Origin: an uncultured Prevotellaceae bacterium
GTDB lineage: Bacteria; Bacteroidota; Bacteroidia; Bacteroidales; Bacteroidaceae
Direction: 5' to 3'
Assembly: GCA_937900485.1 (NCBI GenBank)
Contig: CALCEL010000082.1
Location: 1 to 64,000 of the forward strand
Length of the DNA stretch: 64,000 nucleotides
The position numbers and the translations under genes are program-made. Below are positions 27,046-36,334 of this stretch, one piece after another (positions within the stretch are counted from its first letter, which is position 1; each line of letters starts with the position of its first letter). Below the pieces are notes generated by a model. It searched no databases. It was not told the origin of the DNA and saw only the letters and a list, made by a program, of their open reading frames with translations.

Positions 27046-28848
27046 TCACTCCTTATTGGCGCGCTTACGCTCAAGATGATCAAGAATCACCTTACGGATT
27101 CTCATGCTCTTAGGAGTAACCTCAACATACTCGTCCTCCTTTATATACTCAAGAGCCTCCTCGAGTGACATAATCACTGGTGGTATGATTCTTGCCTTCT
27201 CGTCAGTACCGCTGGCACGTGTGTTAGTAAGCTGCTTAGCCTTTGTGACGTTAACGACAAGGTCGTTCTCGTGCACGTGCTCTCCGACAACCTGTCCCGC
27301 ATACACCTTGTCACCCGGGAAGATGAAGAACTTACCACGATCCTGCAGGTGGTCGATGGCGAACGCCACAGAAGTACCTGACTCCATGGCAATCATTGAG
27401 CCGTTGACACGTCTCTGCATATCACCCTTATACGGCTGGTAGTTCTTGAATCTGTGGGCCATGATAGCCTCTCCCTGACTGGCAGTCAACACATTAGTAC
27501 GCAGACCAATGATGCCTCGTGAAGGAATCTCAAACTCGATGTTCACGCGCTCGCCCTGGGCCTCCATGGCAATCATGTCACCCTTACGACGTGTCACCAT
27601 ATCAATCATCTTGCTTGAGAACTCCTCAGGCACGTTGATGGTAAGCTCCTCGATTGGCTCATGCTTAACGCCATCTATCTCCTTATATATAACCTGTGGC
27701 TGACCTACCTGGAGCTCGTATCCCTCACGGCGCATTGTCTCGATGAGCACAGAGAGATGCAGCACACCACGTCCGCTGACAATCCACGAGTCAGTGCTGT
27801 TACCTCTCGTCTCCACTCGAAGCGCTAGGTTTTTCTCCAACTCCTTTACGAGACGGTCATTGATGTGTCGACTCGTACAGAACTTACCCTCCTGACCGAA
27901 GAACGGAGAATTGTTAATTGTGAAAAGCATAGACATCGTAGGCTCGTCGATATTTATAGTAGGAAGTGCCTCCGGAGCCTCGAAGTCACATATAGTATCA
28001 CCAATCTCAAAGTTAGTGAGACCAATCACCGCACATATATCACCTGATGAAACCTCATCAGTAGAACGGTGTCCCATACCCTCGAACGTGTGCAGTTCCT
28101 TAATCTTAGTTTTCTCCTGTGTGCCGTCTCTGTGACAGATAGTGATATTCTGTCCAGCCTTGAGCGTACCGCGATGAACTCTACCCACGGCGATACGTCC
28201 CGTGTACGTGGAGTAGTCAAGGCTTGTGATGAGCATCTGAGACGTACCCTCGAGACGCTGCGGAGCAGGTATAGTGTCGAGGATGACATCAAGAAGATAA
28301 GTGATGTTATCAGTAGGTTTACTGTAGTCAGGACCCATCCATCCGTTCTTAGCTGAGCCGTACACGACTGGGAAGTTAAGTTGATCCTCAGTGGCGCTGA
28401 GAGAGAACATAAGGTCAAACACCATCTCATACACCTCCTCTGGGCGGCAGTTAGGTTTATCCACCTTATTAACCACCACAACAGGTTTCAGTCCAATCTC
28501 CAAAGCTTTCTGAAGAACGAAACGAGTCTGTGGCATAGGGCCCTCGAAAGCGTCAACGAGAAGGATACATCCATCAGCCATATTCAGCACACGCTCCACC
28601 TCACCACCGAAGTCGCTGTGTCCCGGAGTGTCGATGACATTTATCTTCACACCTTTATAATTAATAGACACGTTCTTAGAGAGAATTGTTATTCCACGCT
28701 CACGCTCGAGCTCATTGTTATCCAAAATCAAATCTCCTGTCTGCTGGTTCTCACGGAAGAGATTACCCGCGAGCAGCATCTTGTCAACCAGTGTGGTTTT
28801 ACCGTGGTCGACATGCGCTATAATAGCGATGTTCCTAATATCCTGCAT
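27046..28848 (-). CDS. typA: Ribosome-associated GTPase BipA/TypA
   Basis: This 600-aa translational GTPase has the G1 motif HVDHGKTTL, G3 DTPGHSDFGGEV and G4 NKVDK. EF-Tu-like domain II, EF-G-like domains III and V, and the BipA-specific C-terminal domain (MRIRKVILDHLERKRANK) follow. It binds 70S ribosomes and helps 50S assembly and stress adaptation. Length and motifs are typical. It is transcribed away from rpsO; a TAAATTCG element at 28881-28874 is a plausible -7 box. Confidence 0.97.
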   Translation of the reverse strand: MQDIRNIAIIAHVDHGKTTLVDKMLLAGNLFRENQQTGDLILDNNELERERGITILSKNVSINYKGVKINVIDTPGHSDFGGEVERVLNMADGCILLVDAFEGPMPQTRFVLQKALEIGLKPVVVVNKVDKPNCRPEEVYEMVFDLMFSLSATEDQLNFPVVYGSAKNGWMGPDYSKPTDNITYLLDVILDTIPAPQRLEGTSQMLITSLDYSTYTGRIAVGRVHRGTLKAGQNITICHRDGTQEKTKIKELHTFEGMGHRSTDEVSSGDICAVIGLTNFEIGDTICDFEAPEALPTINIDEPTMSMLFTINNSPFFGQEGKFCTSRHINDRLVKELEKNLALRVETRGNSTDSWIVSGRGVLHLSVLIETMRREGYELQVGQPQVIYKEIDGVKHEPIEELTINVPEEFSSKMIDMVTRRKGDMIAMEAQGERVNIEFEIPSRGIIGLRTNVLTASQGEAIMAHRFKNYQPYKGDMQRRVNGSMIAMESGTSVAFAIDHLQDRGKFFIFPGDKVYAGQVVGEHVHENDLVVNVTKAKQLTNTRASGTDEKARIIPPVIMSLEEALEYIKEDEYVEVTPKSMRIRKVILDHLERKRANKE

Positions 28849-28954
28849 ATTCTCGTAATTCGAAATTTAGCCGCGAATTTACGCATTATATTTGAAATTA
28901 ATCAGAAAAGAGACAAAAATCAGTATAACTCATTAAAATTCTTGACAATCTATG

Positions 28955-28984
28955 TTGCCAATCTATTTATTTTTAATAAATTTG
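28955..28984 (+). promoter_or_regulatory. Promoter of rpsO
   Basis: TTG at 28955-28957, 19 bases, then TAAATTTG at 28977-28984 matches the Bacteroidota consensus closely. This leaves a leader of about 75 bases before rpsO. Confidence 0.7.
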
Positions 28985-29068
28985 CGGCTGATTTCCCGGC
29001 GAGTCGGATATCGCAGCTGATGATTGAGACTCGTGGGACAACGTAATTCACATAAAAAAACAAAAAAA

Positions 29069-29338
29069 ATGTATTTAGATTCAGCAAAGAAGGCAGAGAT
29101 CTTCGCACAGTATGGCGGTTCTGCTACAAACACAGGTTCATGCGAGAGCCAGGTCGCTCTCCTTACTTACCGTATCCAGCACCTCACAGAGCACATGAAG
29201 GCTAACCACAAGGACTACAGCACTAACCGTGCTCTTGTTAAGCTCGTTGGTCAGCGTCGTTCACTCCTCGCTTACCTCAAGCGTAAGGACATCGAGCGTT
29301 ACCGCGCTATCGTGAAGGCTCTTGGTCTCCGTAAGTAA
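29069..29338 (+). CDS. rpsO: 30S ribosomal protein S15
   Basis: From the ATG at 29069 (MYLDSAKKAEIFAQYGGS) this is an 89-aa protein, the normal length for S15. It contains NTGSCESQVALLTYRIQHLTEHMK and the conserved C-terminal half HKDYSTNRALVKLVGQRRSL followed by LAYLKRKD. S15 binds 16S rRNA early in 30S assembly. A longer reading from 29024 has no support. It is followed by its own terminator. Confidence 0.98.
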   Translation: MYLDSAKKAEIFAQYGGSATNTGSCESQVALLTYRIQHLTEHMKANHKDYSTNRALVKLVGQRRSLLAYLKRKDIERYRAIVKALGLRK

Positions 29339-29367
29339 TCCTTGTGTAAACAATTGTTTGACAAGTC

Positions 29368-29402
29368 AGCCACAGTACCCACAAGGAACTGTGGCTTTTC
29401 TG
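29368..29402 (+). terminator. Terminator after rpsO
   Basis: AGCCACAGT and ACTGTGGCT pair perfectly across an 11-base loop, followed by TTTT. Confidence 0.8.
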
Positions 29403-29500
29403 TTGACACAACAACCCGCAATCCATAACGGGTCAATACCCGCAGCGACGGTTGCGAGCCGACAAGAACACGTCATCACAAACTAATAAAAGACAACGAT

Positions 29501-29677
29501 ATGGAACTACCTGAAGACGCTATGATGCTGTTCAGTTACGTGAACATGAAACTACGTGACTTCTACAACAGCCTGGACGAGATGTGCCAGAGCGAGGATA
29601 TAGACAAGGAAACACTATGCTCCAGACTCGCCGCAATCGGATACGAGTACTCGCCGGAGCATAACAAATTCTGGTGA
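29501..29677 (+). CDS. DUF4250 small protein
   Basis: Translation from the ATG at 29501 gives a 58-aa protein (MELPEDAMMLFSYVNMKLRD, then FYNSLDEMCQSEDIDKETL and IGYEYSPEHNKFW). This matches the DUF4250 family in length and pattern: a LPxDPxML opening, VNxKLRDxYxSLDxLC, and a final N-x-F. The function is unknown and no membrane segment is present. It begins an operon with the GT9 gene 26 bases downstream. Confidence 0.85.
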   Translation: MELPEDAMMLFSYVNMKLRDFYNSLDEMCQSEDIDKETLCSRLAAIGYEYSPEHNKFW

Positions 29678-29703
29678 TAACACCAGGCAACACACTCTCT
29701 GAT

Positions 29704-30789
29704 ATGTTTACCAAGAAAAAGACATCATCACTGACACGACTGCTCATCATGCGTTTCTCAGCTATGGGAGACGTGGCAACCACCATACCCGTCATACACA
29801 GTCTCGCCACCCAACACAGCGAGCTGAGAGTGACAGTACTCACGAGGGAACGCTTCACACCGATGTACGAATGGATGCCTTCCAACGTGAGAGTGATAGG
29901 TATCGACCTCAACGACTACAAAGGCATCAACGGACTGTACCGTCTATACAGCAAGATAAGCAGCGAGTGCTCATACGACGCAGTGGCAGACCTGCACAAC
30001 GTGTTGAGGACTAAGTTCCTACGCACATGCTTCCAGATGAGCGGAGTCAAGGTGGCGGTAATCAACAAAGGAAGGAAGGAGAAACACGAGCTCATAGGAC
30101 ACGGCACAAGCGCGAAGGCGCTGAGGCCAATGACAGAACGTTACGCCGACGTGTTCCGCTCACTGCTCGGAATAGACTTCAAGGTCAGCTACGACGGAAG
30201 GGAAGCAGTGAACAAACAATATCTGGCACAGCAGACCATGGTAGACATACGACGCTTCACCGGCGTTAAGGCAGACGGAGAGAAATGGATTGGCATAGCT
30301 CCTTTCGCAGCCCACAAACAGAAGATATACCCGACAGAGTCAATGCGTCTCACCGCCAAACTGCTTTTGGAAAAAGGATATAAGGTGTTCCTCTTCGGAG
30401 CCGGCTGTGAAGAGACGGCGGAGCTACAATCGTGGGAGTGCGACGGGATGAAGTCATGCTGCGGCAAGCTCAAGGGACTGCGAGACGAGCTACTGCTCAT
30501 GACACAGCTCGACCTCATGATATGTATGGACTCAGCCAACATGCATATGGCAGCCATGGTGGGTACACAGACACTGAGCATCTGGGGAGCCACCCATCCA
30601 AAGACGGGCTTCATGGCATACGGACAAGGTGAGCACAACGTGATACAGACAGAGATGGCGTGCAGGCCATGCTCCATCTACGGCAACAAGCCATGCCACA
30701 GGGGCGACATGCTCTGCATGACAGCCATACAGCCATCCGACATAGTAGAAAGAGCAGTCACATTACTCACCAACAACGCATGTCTATGA
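29704..30789 (+). CDS. Glycosyltransferase family 9 (heptosyltransferase-like)
   Basis: From the ATG at 29704 this is a 361-aa protein; a GTG at 29674 overlapping the previous gene is a weaker choice. The N-terminal Rossmann half has LLIMRFSAMGDVATTIPVIHSL, the classic ADP-heptose:LPS transferase opening. The C-terminal half has FGAGCEETAEL, LMICMDSANMHMAAMVGTQTLSIWGATHPKTGF and a late cluster of cysteines (CRPCSIYGNKPC). It probably adds a sugar to the lipopolysaccharide core or another surface glycan on the cytoplasmic side. It overlaps the start of the sulfatase gene, so the two are translationally coupled. Confidence 0.9.
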   Translation: MFTKKKTSSLTRLLIMRFSAMGDVATTIPVIHSLATQHSELRVTVLTRERFTPMYEWMPSNVRVIGIDLNDYKGINGLYRLYSKISSECSYDAVADLHNVLRTKFLRTCFQMSGVKVAVINKGRKEKHELIGHGTSAKALRPMTERYADVFRSLLGIDFKVSYDGREAVNKQYLAQQTMVDIRRFTGVKADGEKWIGIAPFAAHKQKIYPTESMRLTAKLLLEKGYKVFLFGAGCEETAELQSWECDGMKSCCGKLKGLRDELLLMTQLDLMICMDSANMHMAAMVGTQTLSIWGATHPKTGFMAYGQGEHNVIQTEMACRPCSIYGNKPCHRGDMLCMTAIQPSDIVERAVTLLTNNACL

Positions 30790-32771
30790 GAAAACCGTTT
30801 ACAATAATAAGAAGAAGCGCATACTCAAACGCTATAGCCTTCGCTTGCAACATACTGCTGGTATTCATCACCTACACACTGTGCAGAGTCGAGTTCGTGA
30901 TGGAAAATTGGGGCATGTTCGCCGATAGTCTGTTCCGCAACACATGGTCCGACCTGATAGTCGGCTCACTGACGTTCGACACATCAGCCATACTCTACAC
31001 CAACATGCTGTACGCGCTCATGATGCTGTTCCCTATAATATATAAGGAGAACGACTCATGGCAGCGAGCGTGCAAATGGGTGTTCATGATATCCACCTCA
31101 CTCTGCGTCATTGTCAACTTAGCAGACTCCGTATATTTTCAGTACACCGGCCGCCGCACCACAATGTCCGTGTTCAGTGAGTTCAGCAACGAAAACAACA
31201 TGATGAGTGTGATGGGCACAGAGTTGGCGCGTCACTGGTATCTCGTCATCTTCGCGGCATTGCTGATTACCGCACTCCACAAACTGTACGTCAAGACAGA
31301 GGGTCGGCTCACGCTGTCAGGTAAGAACGGCAAACTCACATATCACGTGACAAACACAGTGATATTCATCGTCTATGTGCTGCTGACGATATGCGGAATA
31401 CGAGGAGGAGCGACGACCGACGTACGCCCCATCACGATAAGCAACGCCAACCAGTACGTCAACAGACCGGCAGAGGCCGCAGTGATACTCAACACGCCAT
31501 TTTCCATGATACGCACGATTGGCAAGAAGACATTCACTGACCCCGCCTACTTCTCACGCGAGGAACTGGACAGCATATACAGTCCGGAGCACCACCCTAC
31601 CACACCAGGACTGACCAAGGAACGACGCAACGTCGTGGTGCTCATCGTGGAGAGCTTCGGACGTGAGTACATAGGAAAGTACAACGAAAGGCTGGAGAAC
31701 GGCAAGTACAAAGGCTACACACCATTCATCGACTCTCTGTACAACCATTGCGTTAGCTTCGACTACACATTCTGCAACGGAAGGAAGAGTATCGACGGAA
31801 TGCCGTCCATACTGTCAGGAATACCTATGTTCATGGAACCGTTCTTCCTCACATCAGCGTCGCTGAACGAGGTCAGCGGACTGGCTGGCGAGCTGAAGAA
31901 TGCTGGATACCACTCCGCCTTTTTCCATGGAGCTGACAACGGGAGTATGGGATTCCAAGCTTTCGCCAGGGCCACGGGTTTCGACGAGTACCTGGGAAGA
32001 GTGGAATACGACGAAGACAAACGCTTCGGCGGGGAGAACGACTTCGACGGTACATGGGCCATCTGGGACGAGCCGTTCCTACAGTTCTACGCCACAAAGA
32101 TGAGCGAGATGAAGGAGCCTTTCGTCACCGCAGTGTTCACGGCAAGCAGCCACCATCCGTTTGTCGTTCCGGAGAAGTACAAGGACATATACAAGGATGT
32201 CGATGACAACGTCATACATAAATGTATAAGGTATACAGACAATGCGCTCCGACGATTCTTCGAGACGTCAAGCAAACAAGACTGGTTCCGAAACACGCTG
32301 TTCGTCATAACATCCGACCACACCAACCTGACCGACCACGACGAATACAAGACCGACCTCGGACAGTTCGGAGCCCCGATACTGCTCTACGACCCGTCCG
32401 GAACACTCAACCCGGGTCGAAGACACTGCATAGCGCAACAGATAGACATCATGCCGACAGTGCTCAGCTACCTCGGCTACTCCAAGCCGTACGTGGCGTT
32501 CGGCAAAGACCTGCTGACCACAAAAGACGAAGATACCTGGGCAGTCAACTACAACAACGGAATATACCAATACGTCAAGGGCCACTACCTGTTGCAGTTT
32601 GACGGCGAGAAGACAAAAGCGATGTACGACATCGACAATGACTGGATGCTAACCAAAAACATCAAGGGGAAGACAAAGGAACAGGCACAGATGGAGAGAG
32701 AGCTGAAAGCAATCATACAATCATACATGGAGAGAATGATTGAGGACAGGCTGACGGTAAAACAACAATAG
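30786..32771 (+). CDS. LTA-synthase-like membrane sulfatase (alkaline phosphatase superfamily)
   Basis: The ATG at 30786 shares ATGA with the stop of the GT9 gene; an ATG at 30780 is equally possible. The protein is about 661 aa. About five membrane segments fill roughly the first 220 residues. The extracytoplasmic sulfatase domain has VLIVESFGREYIG with the metal-binding Glu, NGRKSIDGMPSILSGIP with the likely nucleophile region, FTASSHHPFVVP, and VITSDHTNL with Asp-His metal ligands. Such enzymes transfer phosphoglycerol or phosphoethanolamine to glycans or lipids. With the preceding heptosyltransferase, modification of LPS core or a capsule-like glycan is likely, but the substrate is not shown. 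Confidence 0.88.
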   Translation: MRKPFTIIRRSAYSNAIAFACNILLVFITYTLCRVEFVMENWGMFADSLFRNTWSDLIVGSLTFDTSAILYTNMLYALMMLFPIIYKENDSWQRACKWVFMISTSLCVIVNLADSVYFQYTGRRTTMSVFSEFSNENNMMSVMGTELARHWYLVIFAALLITALHKLYVKTEGRLTLSGKNGKLTYHVTNTVIFIVYVLLTICGIRGGATTDVRPITISNANQYVNRPAEAAVILNTPFSMIRTIGKKTFTDPAYFSREELDSIYSPEHHPTTPGLTKERRNVVVLIVESFGREYIGKYNERLENGKYKGYTPFIDSLYNHCVSFDYTFCNGRKSIDGMPSILSGIPMFMEPFFLTSASLNEVSGLAGELKNAGYHSAFFHGADNGSMGFQAFARATGFDEYLGRVEYDEDKRFGGENDFDGTWAIWDEPFLQFYATKMSEMKEPFVTAVFTASSHHPFVVPEKYKDIYKDVDDNVIHKCIRYTDNALRRFFETSSKQDWFRNTLFVITSDHTNLTDHDEYKTDLGQFGAPILLYDPSGTLNPGRRHCIAQQIDIMPTVLSYLGYSKPYVAFGKDLLTTKDEDTWAVNYNNGIYQYVKGHYLLQFDGEKTKAMYDIDNDWMLTKNIKGKTKEQAQMERELKAIIQSYMERMIEDRLTVKQQ

Positions 32772-33094
32772 GACAGACTGACAGCAAGACAAAATAACAC
32801 ACTGAGACGGCTCGGAACGGGAACATAACGCCCGTACCGAGCCGTCACTGAACAGACCCGAAAGCACCTGACACGAAAAACACAAATAAATCACCGTCCA
32901 AACGACGGCAAATAACATTTTACCATAAAAAACAAAGTGTCAAACACAAAAACACACCAAAAGACTTTAGACTGCTTACATTTTATCAGTCACAATTTGC
33001 ACGTTTCCCAAAAAAGTGCGCAAAAAAATTGCTCATACAAAAAACTTATCTTATTTTTGCAAAAATATAAAGCGGAATAATTTAAGGATATCGA
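32772..33094. other. Intergenic stretch with a terminator-like hairpin and a promoter
   Basis: GACGGCTCGG at 32806-32815 and CCGAGCCGTC at 32837-32846 form a 10-bp stem, extended inside by GGG and CCC. No T-tract follows, so termination may be inefficient. The remaining bases are A-rich leader for the next gene. No coding frame is supported. Confidence 0.6.
33029..33059 (+). promoter_or_regulatory. Promoter of the GNAT/CoA-transferase pair
   Basis: TTG at 33029-33031, 20 bases, then TATTTTTG at 33052-33059 fits the Bacteroidota consensus. The start codon follows 35 bases later. Confidence 0.65.
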
Positions 33095-34129
33095 ATGCAA
33101 GAAGACATTATAGCACCAATCCCGAAAGAAGTGCTGAAGGCTGAGTTGACAGAAGATAAACGCCTTCGTTTTACAAACAGAAGCAATAACGAGATTTATA
33201 TCTGTACATGGCAAGACTCGCCTAACGTACTCAAAGAGATAGGACGTCTGAGAGAGATCGCTTTCCGCGCCGCAGGAGGCGGAACAGGCAAGTCGCTCGA
33301 CCTCGATGAGTTCGACACCATGGACGATCCATACAAACAGCTGATAGTATGGAACCCTGAAGCCAATGAGATCATCGGTGGCTATCGTTATATCCTTGGC
33401 CCAGATATCAAGTTCGACGACAAGGGTCAGCCGATACTCGCCACATCACACATGTTCAGGTTCTCTGACAAATTCATCAAGGACTACCTGCCATACACCA
33501 TCGAGCTGGGACGTTCGTTCGTGACCCTCGAGTACCAGTCGACACGAGCTGGCAGCAAAGCCATCTTCGCACTCGACAACCTGTGGGACGGACTGGGAGC
33601 GCTGACTGTCATCATGCCTAACTGCAAATACTACTTCGGCAAGATGACCATGTATCCTTCGTTCCATCGTATGAGCCGCGATATGATACTCTACTTCCTG
33701 AAGAAGCATTTCGGCGACAACGAGAACCTCATCGAGCCGATGTGTCCATTGAAACTTGACCACTCCGAAGAGGAACTTGCGGCGATATTCACCGAGGACG
33801 AGCTCAAGGCCGACTTCAAGATCCTCAACAAGCAAGTACGCTCATTCGGATTCAACATACCGCCACTGGTCAACGCCTACATGGGACTCTCACCAACAAT
33901 GAAGATGTTCGGCACCGCCATAAACGACGGATTCGGAGACGTGGAGGAGACAGGAATCCTCATCGCCGTCAACGAGATACTGGAAGAGAAGAGAGTACGT
34001 CACATAGACACCTTCGCCAAGGAGCATCCTGAACTGATCAAGTTCACAAGCGGAGCAAACAAGGTATTCTACATTCCGACAGACAAAAGCGAGCTTGAAA
34101 TGGACAACGACTTCGACGAGGTGAAATAA
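33095..34129 (+). CDS. GNAT-fold lipid N-acyltransferase (GlsB/OlsB-like)
   Basis: This 344-aa protein resembles the acyl-ACP-dependent N-acyltransferases that make amino-acid lipids, often annotated as hemolysin-like. Visible features are RLREIAFRAAGGGTGKSLDLDEFD, IVWNPEANEIIGGYRYILG, ELGRSFVTLEYQ and LDNLWDGLGALTVIMPNCKYYFGKMTMY. In Bacteroides the related GlsB acylates glycine to begin glycine-lipid synthesis, with GlsA beside it; no GlsA-like gene is adjacent here. The enzyme would use acyl-ACP at the inner membrane. It is 24 bases upstream of a CoA-transferase gene and shares its promoter. The exact amino acid acceptor is not evident. Confidence 0.75.
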   Translation: MQEDIIAPIPKEVLKAELTEDKRLRFTNRSNNEIYICTWQDSPNVLKEIGRLREIAFRAAGGGTGKSLDLDEFDTMDDPYKQLIVWNPEANEIIGGYRYILGPDIKFDDKGQPILATSHMFRFSDKFIKDYLPYTIELGRSFVTLEYQSTRAGSKAIFALDNLWDGLGALTVIMPNCKYYFGKMTMYPSFHRMSRDMILYFLKKHFGDNENLIEPMCPLKLDHSEEELAAIFTEDELKADFKILNKQVRSFGFNIPPLVNAYMGLSPTMKMFGTAINDGFGDVEETGILIAVNEILEEKRVRHIDTFAKEHPELIKFTSGANKVFYIPTDKSELEMDNDFDEVK

Positions 34130-34153
34130 GAATCTACAAATACAAAACAAACT

Positions 34154-35653
34154 ATGGCATTTACAAGACTTACCGCAGCCGAGGCTGCCTCACTAATCAA
34201 AAATGGTGATAACATCGGACTCTCCGGTTTCACACCCGCGGGAACGCCTAAAGCCACTACGGCAGAGATAGCCAAGATAGCACACGCTGAGCATGAGGCC
34301 GGACGACCATATCAGGTAGGTATATTCACAGGAGCCTCCACAGGTATGTCATGCGACGGACTGCTGGCACAGGAGGACGCCATCAGATACCGTGCGCCAT
34401 ACACCACAAACTCACTGTTCCGCGGCAAGGTCAACGAGGGAAAGATAGCATATAACGACATACACCTCAGCCAAATGGCACAAGAGCTCAGATACGGATT
34501 TCTGGGAGAGGTGGACTACGCTATCATTGAGGTGTGCGCCATAGAGGACGATGGCAAGGTCTACCTGACTGCAGCCGGCGGCATAGCACCGACAGTGGCA
34601 AGACTGGCAAAGAAGGGTATCATACTCGAGCTCAACGCATTCCACAGTCCTAAGTCTATCGGACTGCACGACGTGTACGAGCCTAAGGACCCGCCTCTCC
34701 GCGAGCCACTCATGATACAGAAGGTCACAGACCGTATAGGTACCACATACCTGCAGCTCGACCCGTCAAAGGTCATTGGCGTCGTGGAGTGTAACATTCC
34801 TGACGAGGCAAGAGCATTCAAGGACGCTGACCCGATTACCGACAAGATCGGAGAGAACGTGGCCAACTTCCTGATGGCAGAATATAAGAGAGGCATCATA
34901 CCACCAAGCTTCCTGCCACTGCAGAGCGGCGTAGGCACCACAGCCAACGCCATACTCGGCGCATTGGGTAACAACCCTGAGATGCCTGCCTTTGAGGTGT
35001 TCACAGAGGTTCTTCAGAACTCCATCGTGGACTTGATGTACAAAGAAAGAGTAAGATGCGCATCAACATGCTCACTCACAGTGACTAACGATGTGCTGAC
35101 GGACATGTACAATAACATAGACTTCTTCAAGGATAAGCTCGTAATCAGACAGACAGAGGTGTCCAACAGCCCCGAGCTGATCAGAAGACTGGGTATTATA
35201 GCGATAAACACAGCCATCGAGTGCGACCTGTACGGACACGCTAACTCAACACAGATATGCGGCACGAAGATGATGAACGGAATCGGAGGCTCAGGCGACT
35301 TTGAGCGCAACGCATTCCTCTCAATTTTCACTTGCTCATCCGTGGCCAAGGGAGGTAAGATATCTTCTATCGTTCCTTTCTGCTCTCATGTGGACCACAC
35401 GGAACACGACATCAATATCATCGTGACAGAACAGGGAGTAGCGGATCTGAGAGGCAAGAGCCCTATTCAGCGCGCTCACACCATCATAGAAAACTGCGCA
35501 CACCCAGACTACAAGGAGTTGCTCTGGGACTATCTCAAGATCAGCCAGAAAGGTCAGTCTTGGCATAACCTCGCCGCAGCATTGTCATTCCACGACACAT
35601 TCGTAAAGGAAGGTGACATGCACAACGTGAATTTCTCCAAGTATAACAAATAA
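34154..35653 (+). CDS. Acetyl-CoA hydrolase/transferase family protein (succinate CoA-transferase type)
   Basis: This 499-aa enzyme of the CoA-transferase family I has NGDNIGLSGFTPAGTPKATT near the start, GFLGEVDYAIIEVCAIEDDG, and the glycine-rich GIGGSGDFERNAFLSIF; it ends KEGDMHNVNFSKYNK. Members move CoA between acetate and succinate (or propionate). In succinate- and propionate-forming Bacteroidota this recovers CoA energy at the end of fermentation. Length and motifs fit the family well. The pairing with a lipid acyltransferase may be chance. Confidence 0.9.
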   Translation: MAFTRLTAAEAASLIKNGDNIGLSGFTPAGTPKATTAEIAKIAHAEHEAGRPYQVGIFTGASTGMSCDGLLAQEDAIRYRAPYTTNSLFRGKVNEGKIAYNDIHLSQMAQELRYGFLGEVDYAIIEVCAIEDDGKVYLTAAGGIAPTVARLAKKGIILELNAFHSPKSIGLHDVYEPKDPPLREPLMIQKVTDRIGTTYLQLDPSKVIGVVECNIPDEARAFKDADPITDKIGENVANFLMAEYKRGIIPPSFLPLQSGVGTTANAILGALGNNPEMPAFEVFTEVLQNSIVDLMYKERVRCASTCSLTVTNDVLTDMYNNIDFFKDKLVIRQTEVSNSPELIRRLGIIAINTAIECDLYGHANSTQICGTKMMNGIGGSGDFERNAFLSIFTCSSVAKGGKISSIVPFCSHVDHTEHDINIIVTEQGVADLRGKSPIQRAHTIIENCAHPDYKELLWDYLKISQKGQSWHNLAAALSFHDTFVKEGDMHNVNFSKYNK

Positions 35654-35675
35654 GGATTGACAAGAACGCATATAT

Positions 35676-35716
35676 AAGGGCACATATCGCATGATATGTG
35701 TCCTTGTATTTTTTTG
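35676..35716 (+). terminator. Terminator after the CoA-transferase gene
   Basis: The arms AAGGGCACATATC and GATATGTGTCCTT pair with a single mismatch near the base, and GTA plus seven T follow. Confidence 0.88.
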
Positions 35717-35778
35717 CATGAAAGAATTCACTATCTCAAGCTAACCAGCTGATATCTACCACTTGACAACTTAACCAG

Positions 35779-36067
35779 ATTTCCTATCCACACCAATTTT
35801 ATTCAGTGTCCGAAACTCCTCTTTTTCCGTTGACACGTGACAACAAAAAAATGACTTCTGGAATTTTCCCGTGTCTTATTCGGCGTCTGAAATTCTTAGG
35901 TTAGGACGTTGAAAAGTTCAGGTTAGGATTTTAGAATTCTCAGACCTGTATATAGACTACAACCTAACCTAAGGAATTCAAAAAAGAGACCTGAAGTTTT
36001 TTCACACCTTGATTTTAGATTATCAGCAAGTTAACCTGTTTTTTTTGCAAAAACAGGCATAGGAAAT
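35779..36067 (+). repeat. Full copy 3 of the 289-bp dispersed repeat
   Basis: Again bounded by ATTTCCTAT and ATAGGAAAT, and exactly as long as copy 2. GAAATTCTTAGGTTAGG at 35889-35905 faces CCTAACCTAAGGAATTC at 35963-35979. Relative to copy 2, the C-to-T change in the left arm is matched by G-to-A in the right arm, which keeps the stem. The upstream dyad reads GTTGACACGTGACAAC, so its centre has also changed on both sides (TA to CG). A CCTGTTTTT/AAAAACAGG hairpin lies near the right end. It sits between two converging terminators. Confidence 0.85.
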
Positions 36068-36096
36068 TTCGTTACAGGTCAAATTGACCATTATTC

Positions 36097-36135
36097 CACC
36101 TTATGATTTGTGAATCTTGTCAAGACCATAAGGTG
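36097..36135. other. Inverted repeat just outside repeat copy 3
   Basis: CACCTTATG and CATAAGGTG form a 9-bp stem with a 21-base loop. There is no T-tract. It belongs to no gene, and its role is unclear. Confidence 0.4.
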
Positions 36136-36283
36136 TCAACAATTCGGAGGAGAAGAACTGACGAAACGATTACAGTGACTGTCTCTCGACCGTAGACGTC
36201 ACGATTTCGGCAGGAGGTAAAGAAACGCAAGATGACCGGACCACACTTCTTAGGCAGGCATGAGACACAGAGTGGACGAGGAC

Positions 36284-36313
36284 AAAAAAAGAGTGGACAA
36301 TACGTCCACTCTT
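36284..36313 (-). terminator. Terminator of the HU gene
   Basis: On the minus strand AAGAGTGGAC and GTCCACTCTT pair perfectly around a 5-base loop, followed by TTTTT. It lies about 20 bases past the HU stop codon. Confidence 0.92.
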
Positions 36314-36334
36314 ATACTTATGCTGTAAGTCGGA

